This document shows, piece after piece, positions 6,659 to 11,332 of a stretch of 11,332 nucleotides of DNA. The position numbers and the translations under genes are program-made. Positions within the stretch are counted from its first letter, which is position 1; every line of letters starts with the position of its first letter. Origin of the DNA: Holosporales bacterium. GTDB lineage: Bacteria; Pseudomonadota; Alphaproteobacteria; RUG11792. Where the stretch lies: assembly GCA_031263345.1 (NCBI GenBank), contig JAISFY010000020.1, positions 1-11,332 of the forward strand, in the 5' to 3' direction. The notes under the pieces are model-generated. The model saw only the letters and a program-made list of their open reading frames with translations. It was not told the DNA's origin and searched no databases.

Positions 6659-7630
6659 TTGGTTGAATTACAAGTGCGAGCGGAAGAGGCTTTAGACATA
6701 TATTATAAGATGGCTAAGATTCGGGCATTCGAAGAAAAAGCGGCAGAGCTCTACACAAAAGGGAGTATTGTCGGATTTTGTCATTTATACACTGGGCAGG
6801 AAGCTGTTATCGTTGGCATTTCCCAAAACTTTACCAAAGCCGATTCGATAATTACGAGCTATCGAGATCATGGCCATCTATTGGCCATCGGAGTTGAGCC
6901 GAGATATGTTATGGCTGAGCTGTGTGGTAAAATTACTGGATGCTCTAAGGGTAAAGGTGGATCAATGCACCTTTACAATCGTTCACGGAATTTTTTCGGA
7001 GGGAATGGTATCGTCGGTGCCCAGGTTTCTATTGGAACTGGTCTCGCATTAGCTCACAAATACAAATCGACTGGTGGAATTGCCTTCATTTTCTTTGGAG
7101 ATGGTGCGGCAAATCAGGGGCAGGTGTATGAATCCTTTAATATGGCTGCCATTTGGAAGCTGCCGGCTCTCTACATCCTCGAAAATAATCGGTATGCTCT
7201 CGCTACCCCGACGGAGAGGTCGACCGTCAGGAATTCTCTGAAAAAGCGTGGAGATCCATTCGGGATTCGAACGATATGTGTCGATGGTATGAATTTACTC
7301 GAGGTTATCCAAAAATCGAGAGATGCGGCAAACCAGGTGAGAGAAAAACTCGAGCCGCTGATCTTGCACGTCGATACTTATCGATACAAGGGCCACTCGA
7401 TGTCAGATCCCGAGATTTATCGTTCCCGCTCCGAGGTTGATTCTATTCGTAAGACAAGGGATCCGATAGCTAATTTTGCAGCTGTTTTGCAAGAAAGATA
7501 TGGTCTAGATGCGGAGGTTATAGAGAAGATTGATAAAGATGTGATGGAAAAAATAGAAATTGCTGCAAGATTTGCTCTAGATTCTCCGGCCCCGTCGGAA
7601 GCTAGTTTAAATATGGATGTGCTATTATGA
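6659..7630 (+). CDS. pdhA: Pyruvate dehydrogenase E1 component, alpha subunit
   Basis: With PdhB this forms the thiamine-diphosphate-dependent E1 enzyme that decarboxylates pyruvate and passes the acetyl group to the E2 lipoyl arm. The family core starts at IYYKMAKIRAFEEKAAELY and is complete to the C-terminus. It includes YRDHGH, GKGGSMH and the ThDP/Mg motif running from GDGAANQG to ENN. It also includes the phosphorylation-loop-like RYKGHSMSDPEIYRSR. The start is uncertain. The frame is open from 6569 with possible TTG starts at 6611 (inside a hairpin) and 6659, GTG at 6674 and ATG at 6710, none with a good ribosome-binding site. I give TTG 6659, which leaves a short N-terminal extension like that of relatives. 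ATG 6710 would cut into the conserved first helix. The stop overlaps the pdhB start as ATGA, so E1 subunits are made in a coupled way. Confidence 0.95.
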   Translation: MVELQVRAEEALDIYYKMAKIRAFEEKAAELYTKGSIVGFCHLYTGQEAVIVGISQNFTKADSIITSYRDHGHLLAIGVEPRYVMAELCGKITGCSKGKGGSMHLYNRSRNFFGGNGIVGAQVSIGTGLALAHKYKSTGGIAFIFFGDGAANQGQVYESFNMAAIWKLPALYILENNRYALATPTERSTVRNSLKKRGDPFGIRTICVDGMNLLEVIQKSRDAANQVREKLEPLILHVDTYRYKGHSMSDPEIYRSRSEVDSIRKTRDPIANFAAVLQERYGLDAEVIEKIDKDVMEKIEIAARFALDSPAPSEASLNMDVLL

Positions 7631-8610
7631 TTAAGACGGCTGTTAGGTACGCCATTCGAGATGCTATGGCTGAGGAAATGCGTCGAGATTCGAGCGTTTT
7701 CCTGTTAGGGGAAGAGGTCGGTAGATTTGGTGGAGCGTACAAAGTAAGCCAAGGTTTACTCAGAGAATTCGGAGATGGAAGAGTTATTGATGCTCCCATT
7801 ACTGAGCACGCATTCACTGGCCTTGGAGTAGGGGCGTCGATGGCTGGGTTGCGCCCTATCATTGAGTTTATGACCTTTAATTTTGCAATGCAGGCGATCG
7901 ATCAGATCGTAAATACGGCAGCAAAAACTTTCTTTATGTCTGGCGGTAATATTAGTTGTCCTATCGTTTTTAGGGGGCCAAATGGGATCCCTCGGGGAGT
8001 TGCTGCTCAACATTCTCAGTGTTTCGCTAGCTGGTATGCTCATGTTCCCGGTCTTCGAGTTGTATCTCCTTATACGTCGGCAGAAGCTTATTATCTGTTA
8101 AAGGCCGCTATACGGAGCGATAGTCCTGTCATTTTCCTGGAACATGAATTGCTATATTCCAAAGAATTCATAATTCCTCCGAAGATGGAAGTAATGCCTC
8201 TCGACAAAGCCAGTATCGTTCGTGAGGGGACTGATATTACTCTTACGGCGTTTTCCATATGTGTCGATCATGCAATAAAGGTCGCAGAAGTCTTGCAGGA
8301 TCAACATGATATCTCGGCAGAAATTATAAACCTTATTAGTCTTAGGCCGATTGATAAACCGACTATAATACAATCGGTTCAGAAGACGGGCAGAATTCTC
8401 AATATTGAAGAAGGATGGCCAGTATGCAGTATTGGATCAGAGATAATTTCAATCGTTTGTGAAGGAGCATTCGATTATCTGGATGCGGAACCATCAAGGA
8501 TCTGTTCGGTTGATGCGCCGATTCCTTATGCTCCGAATTTAGAGAATGCGGCCTTACCATCGATTGATAAGATCGTTCGCGCAGTAAAGAAACTTTGTGG
8601 TAAAAGGTAG
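7627..8610 (+). CDS. pdhB: Pyruvate dehydrogenase E1 component, beta subunit
   Basis: This is the beta half of the E1 heterotetramer, supplying part of the thiamine-diphosphate site. The 327 residues have the usual E1-beta order. LLGEEVGRFGGAYKV at about 26-40 carries the conserved Glu pair. FMTFNFAMQAIDQIVNTAAK (about 81-100), GVAAQHSQCFASWYAHVPGL (about 124-143) and a transketolase C-terminal domain follow. Some alphaproteobacterial PdhB proteins carry an N-terminal lipoyl domain; this one does not, so the only lipoyl domain in the operon is in PdhC. The ATG at 7627 overlaps the pdhA TGA by four bases. The gap to pdhC is 27 nt. Confidence 0.96.
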   Translation: MIKTAVRYAIRDAMAEEMRRDSSVFLLGEEVGRFGGAYKVSQGLLREFGDGRVIDAPITEHAFTGLGVGASMAGLRPIIEFMTFNFAMQAIDQIVNTAAKTFFMSGGNISCPIVFRGPNGIPRGVAAQHSQCFASWYAHVPGLRVVSPYTSAEAYYLLKAAIRSDSPVIFLEHELLYSKEFIIPPKMEVMPLDKASIVREGTDITLTAFSICVDHAIKVAEVLQDQHDISAEIINLISLRPIDKPTIIQSVQKTGRILNIEEGWPVCSIGSEIISIVCEGAFDYLDAEPSRICSVDAPIPYAPNLENAALPSIDKIVRAVKKLCGKR

Positions 8611-8637
8611 GTAGGGCGGAGAAATGGTGGATATAGT

Positions 8638-9909
8638 ATGCCTATAATAATTGAAATGCCGGCATTAAGCCCAACGATGTTGAAGGGAAATCTGATTAAA
8701 TGGTGTTGTCGGGAGGGGGATAAAATCTCTATCGGCGCCGTTCTTGCAGAGATCGAAACCGACAAGGCTATCATGGAAATCGAATCGAGATACAATGGAG
8801 TTATCGCGCGGATTCTTATCGCGGATGGGACGAAGGGGATCCTCATTAAAACGCCGATTGCCGTTCTGCGTATGGAAGGAGATTCCGATAAAGAGGTGAA
8901 TAAAGTCATTGATATGCTGAAAACTGAGACTCAGGCATCTTCAGGCTCGAAGGCGGGTTCTCCCGCTAAAATCTTGCATCCAAACGTCGTTCAAGCGACC
9001 ATCGACTCTAGGAATGATTCCTTGGAGGAAAAGAAGCCGAGGGTTTTGTCTACTCCACTTGCTCGGAGGATCGCTGAGCTATATGAGATCGATTTAAGCG
9101 CAATCCATGGAACGGGGCCTAATGGAAGGATTGTTAAGGCTGATGTCCTGGTCAAAGTCGAAATAATCTTAAAACAGAGAAGCGATAATTTTCCTAAAAA
9201 GATTATTCCATTCGTTGACGAACCGCTGTCAGAGATCAAGAAGGCGATTGCCGAGAAATTGACGAATACCAAGAATCAGTATCCTCACTTTTACATGATG
9301 ATTTCGATTGATGTAACTGAACTCTTAATGTTAAAGCAAAAAATCAATTTGTCGCATAATTTGAAGCTAACTGTTACCGATTTTCTCATTAAGGCCGTTG
9401 CGTTGGCTATGAAATCTAATCAAGATATTAATGTTGCATACGTTGAAGCTGCTCAGATTAGAAGGTTCTCTTCTATCGATGTTTCTGTAGCGATCGCAAC
9501 AGAATGGGGACTATACACGCCCGTAATCCGAGAAGCCGATAAAAGGGGAATGGTAAACATATCCAAGGAACTCAAAGAGGCTACGAAATTGTCTAAGGGC
9601 AGAAAGATATCTACAGCACGGGTGACGGGGGGATCGATAACGATTTCCAATTTAGGCATGTTTGGAATCGACTCATTTTACTCAATAATAAATGCCCCAC
9701 AGGCTAGTATACTATCCATCGGTCCAGCCGTAAAGACTCCGGTTTTTGACGAAAACGACAATGTGAAGAAGGCTATGATTATGAAGGTAGGATATGCCAT
9801 CGATCACAGGGTAATCGATGGACAGGCTGCGGCCAAATTCCTGATTGAACTTCAAACGATTTTGTCTGATCCAGTCTGTTTTTTTATTGACTCTTTATTG
9901 ATAAATTAG
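8638..9909 (+). CDS. pdhC: Pyruvate dehydrogenase E2, dihydrolipoyllysine acetyltransferase
   Basis: PdhC is the core of the pyruvate dehydrogenase complex and moves the acetyl group from its lipoyl arm to coenzyme A. The 423 residues show one lipoyl domain (1-80) with the modified lysine K43 in ETDKAIMEIE. A Ser/Gly/Pro linker is followed by the peripheral subunit-binding domain (about 135-172, STPLARRIAELYEIDLSAIH then GTGPNGRI) and the catalytic domain (about 195-415). The active-site motif HRVIDG lies at 390-395, with H390 and D394. SVAIATEWGLYTPVI and ITISNLGMFGI are typical of the family. GGTGGA-like purines (8626-8631) lie 6 nt before the ATG. Because the linker is short and there is one lipoyl domain, this is the compact alphaproteobacterial or mitochondrial-like form. 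A 2-oxoglutarate-type E2 is less likely given the adjoining pdhA/pdhB. The E3 gene (lpd) is not next to it. Confidence 0.96.
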   Translation: MPIIIEMPALSPTMLKGNLIKWCCREGDKISIGAVLAEIETDKAIMEIESRYNGVIARILIADGTKGILIKTPIAVLRMEGDSDKEVNKVIDMLKTETQASSGSKAGSPAKILHPNVVQATIDSRNDSLEEKKPRVLSTPLARRIAELYEIDLSAIHGTGPNGRIVKADVLVKVEIILKQRSDNFPKKIIPFVDEPLSEIKKAIAEKLTNTKNQYPHFYMMISIDVTELLMLKQKINLSHNLKLTVTDFLIKAVALAMKSNQDINVAYVEAAQIRRFSSIDVSVAIATEWGLYTPVIREADKRGMVNISKELKEATKLSKGRKISTARVTGGSITISNLGMFGIDSFYSIINAPQASILSIGPAVKTPVFDENDNVKKAMIMKVGYAIDHRVIDGQAAAKFLIELQTILSDPVCFFIDSLLIN

Positions 9910-11106
9910 GTGAATAACGTATTTGATAATTTAAAAAAACAAATCTACGAACTGCGAATATTTAGTGTACTGAATGATGATGATGGATTCATCACGGAGA
10001 TTGCCAACAGATTCAGTGAATGTGAAAAGATTGTTGTTATTGGAACGGGTGGGTCGAGTCTGGGCGGGAAATGCCTCGTTAATATAGCATCGGCCCTGCG
10101 CAGAGAGAACCCGAGGGTAATGTTTCTCGAGAATATTGATGTTATTACCTTTATGAATTCGTTGAGTAGACTTAATCCTGATAGGACTGGCTTTATCGTT
10201 ATTTCTAAATCGGGTCATACGACTGAAACGCTAATGTTATTCCTAACGCTAATAGAATTATGGCCAAATTTTGATTACCGGCGGAGAGCAATATCGATAA
10301 CAGAATTATCAGAAAATAATGATCTCAGGATACTGTCCGAATCATTGAAAATGGAAATTGTAGAACATGACAGAGAAATAGGGGGTAGATTTTCGGTTTT
10401 CTCTGTGGTAGGACTTCTTCCGGCGCTTCTCGAAGGATGGAATATTAATGAGTTTAAACGAGGTGCTACTGAAGTAATAAGAAGTATAATCGAGATTGAT
10501 TCGCCAGAGAGTTGTTCTCTGATGTGCGAGATACGGGATATGTTTAATGTATTCGCTGATGGAAGAGTAGATCAACACGTTTTGATGATGTATTCTGATC
10601 TTCTCGAGGATTATGGTAAGTGGTTTGCTCAGCTCGTAGGTGAAAGTCTCGGGAAGAGGGGCGATTTTGGCATTACTCCAGTTCGCGCGGTTGGAACCGT
10701 CGATCAGCATTCTCAGTTGCAGCTATATCTCGCTGGTCCGGCTAATAAAATGTTTACCGTAATCGGCGTGAAAGAAACGCCCATCGGGGCTCCACGAATA
10801 TCGGGAGAGACTGGAATGATGAATGATATACCTCCTACTATAGCGAAATTGGTTGGGCATGAAATTCACGAACTCATGAGGAGTCACATGCGGGCGACGG
10901 TGGAGGCCCTTCGCGAAATCGGCTTCGTCAGAGTTACTGAACTCGATCGGCTAGATGAAAGGTCAATGGGCGGACTAATGATGACCAATATTCTGGAGAT
11001 TCTAGGTCTTGCGGTCTTGGCTAAAGTAAATCCATTTGACCAACCTGCCGTTGAAAGGGCAAAGTCCAGGGCTATTAGACTTCTTTCCAAACTTCCAGAA
11101 TCATAG
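9910..11106 (+). CDS. pgi: Glucose-6-phosphate isomerase, compact form
   Basis: Pgi interconverts glucose 6-phosphate and fructose 6-phosphate in glycolysis and gluconeogenesis. The 398 residues are well below the roughly 550 of the E. coli enzyme, but both SIS sugar-isomerase folds are recognisable. The phosphate-binding GTGGSSLGG is at 45-53, VISKSGHTTETL at 97-108 and the PGI signature IGGRFSVFS at 157-165. LVGESLGK (242-249) carries the likely catalytic E245, VDQHSQLQLYL the likely H267 and NPFDQPAVERAK the likely K385. The N-terminal extension of longer Pgi proteins is missing; the GTG at 9910 directly abuts the pdhC TAG. There is no independent ribosome-binding site, which implies translational coupling to pdhC. 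Linking pgi to the pyruvate dehydrogenase operon is unusual and joins upper and lower ends of sugar metabolism in one transcript. All key residues appear present, so the enzyme is probably active. Confidence 0.92.
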   Translation: MNNVFDNLKKQIYELRIFSVLNDDDGFITEIANRFSECEKIVVIGTGGSSLGGKCLVNIASALRRENPRVMFLENIDVITFMNSLSRLNPDRTGFIVISKSGHTTETLMLFLTLIELWPNFDYRRRAISITELSENNDLRILSESLKMEIVEHDREIGGRFSVFSVVGLLPALLEGWNINEFKRGATEVIRSIIEIDSPESCSLMCEIRDMFNVFADGRVDQHVLMMYSDLLEDYGKWFAQLVGESLGKRGDFGITPVRAVGTVDQHSQLQLYLAGPANKMFTVIGVKETPIGAPRISGETGMMNDIPPTIAKLVGHEIHELMRSHMRATVEALREIGFVRVTELDRLDERSMGGLMMTNILEILGLAVLAKVNPFDQPAVERAKSRAIRLLSKLPES

Positions 11107-11140
11107 TTATTGCTAGGAGACACGGAGCACAGAAGCACAG

Positions 11141-11156
11141 TGTACAAGGAGGTACA
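11141..11156 (+). promoter_or_regulatory. Shine-Dalgarno site held in a small inverted repeat
   Basis: TGTAC (11141-11145) and GTACA (11152-11156) flank AAGGAG, so a strong Shine-Dalgarno sequence (AAGGAGG, 11146-11152) sits mostly in the loop of a possible 5-bp hairpin, three bases before ATG 11156. Just upstream, AGCACAG is repeated twice with 8-bp spacing. It probably belonged to the decayed gene that follows. Confidence 0.4.
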
Positions 11157-11332
11157 TGAGCATTCGAGCACCGGATCGACGCAGCAGGAACCTGATTGTG
11201 GAGGTTTAGAAAGAAGGCTATTATGAATCTCGCTACCTCATAATAGAATCTATTTATGGCATACACCGATTCATTCGTAATTCTGTGAATTAAGTGACAG
11301 TGATTTGCCCAGGAGAGGTGATGCAGATCATT
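11156..11332 (+). pseudogene. Decayed gene after pgi, possibly the start of mutL
   Basis: No intact reading frame exists here. From ATG 11156 the frame gives MSIRAPDRRSRNLIVEV and then TAG (11207-11209). The same frame resumes as IIESIYGIHRFIRNSVN, TAA (11291-11293), then VTVICPGEV to the window end. MutL proteins start MxIRxLP, have NxI at 12-14 and VENS(I/L)DAGAxxI near 31-42, then a DNGxGM motif. Here MSIR, N12-x-I14, E32-S-I and G-x-H-R-x-I fall at about matching places, but the IAAGEVVERP block is not preserved. In another frame GCAGCAGGA (11181-11189) could be its relic. The match is suggestive, not firm. If correct, the mismatch-repair ATPase has been lost at this site. It may instead be an unrelated dead gene or plain intergenic DNA. 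Confidence 0.28.

Noticed and set aside
11141..11210. A genuine 17-residue peptide gene starting at ATG 11156.
   Set aside because: It has a strong ribosome-binding site, but the spacing is short. The reading continues with gene-like residues past the stop, so a decayed larger gene is the simpler view.
1..11332. tRNA, rRNA, CRISPR array, toxin-antitoxin or phage-defence genes.
   Set aside because: No cloverleaf, rRNA-like stretch, regular repeat-spacer array or paired small toxin-antitoxin genes were seen on either strand.

Overview
The window reads as a chromosomal segment of an alphaproteobacterium, most probably a host-associated lineage with a shrinking genome (something Rickettsiales- or Holosporales-like; this placement is inference). 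The support is the ntrY-ntrX-trkA gene order, which is characteristic of alphaproteobacteria. Further support comes from the split E1 alpha/E1 beta pyruvate dehydrogenase operon and from visible gene decay: a broken trkA, a probable mutL remnant and an NtrX with eroded ATPase motifs. The DNA is moderately AT-rich, and TAA, TAG and TGA are all used as stops.

Layout. 1-678 holds an orphan gene for a probable exported protein of unknown function, with a run of nine C residues just after its signal peptide. 688-795 is a short element bounded by 13-bp inverted repeats. It sits exactly where the remnant of trkA (796-1042, minus strand) stops resembling TrkA. 1042-4291 (minus) is the overlapping pair ntrX-ntrY, a response regulator and membrane sensor kinase, with a plausible sigma-70-type promoter at 4356-4385. 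4416-6248 (minus) is typA/bipA, a ribosome-associated GTPase. Divergent from it, 6341-6538 (plus) is xseB, the small subunit of exonuclease VII. The two are separated by 92 bp with overlapping -10-like boxes.

From about 6659 to 11106 (plus) runs a tight operon, pdhA-pdhB-pdhC-pgi. It encodes the E1 alpha, E1 beta and E2 subunits of pyruvate dehydrogenase, followed directly by a compact glucose-6-phosphate isomerase. E3 (lpd) is not in the window. The leader of pdhA carries a near-perfect Shine-Dalgarno site feeding a two-codon reading frame and a strong hairpin, so the true pdhA start is uncertain.

The last 226 bases hold no intact gene. They contain a strong ribosome-binding site and what looks like a decayed mutL start. 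I do not see an obvious new multi-gene system. The points worth a second look are the possibly phase-variable secreted orphan protein, the inverted-repeat element at the trkA break, the degenerate NtrX ATPase paired with a PAS-less NtrY, the odd pdhA leader and the possible loss of mutL.
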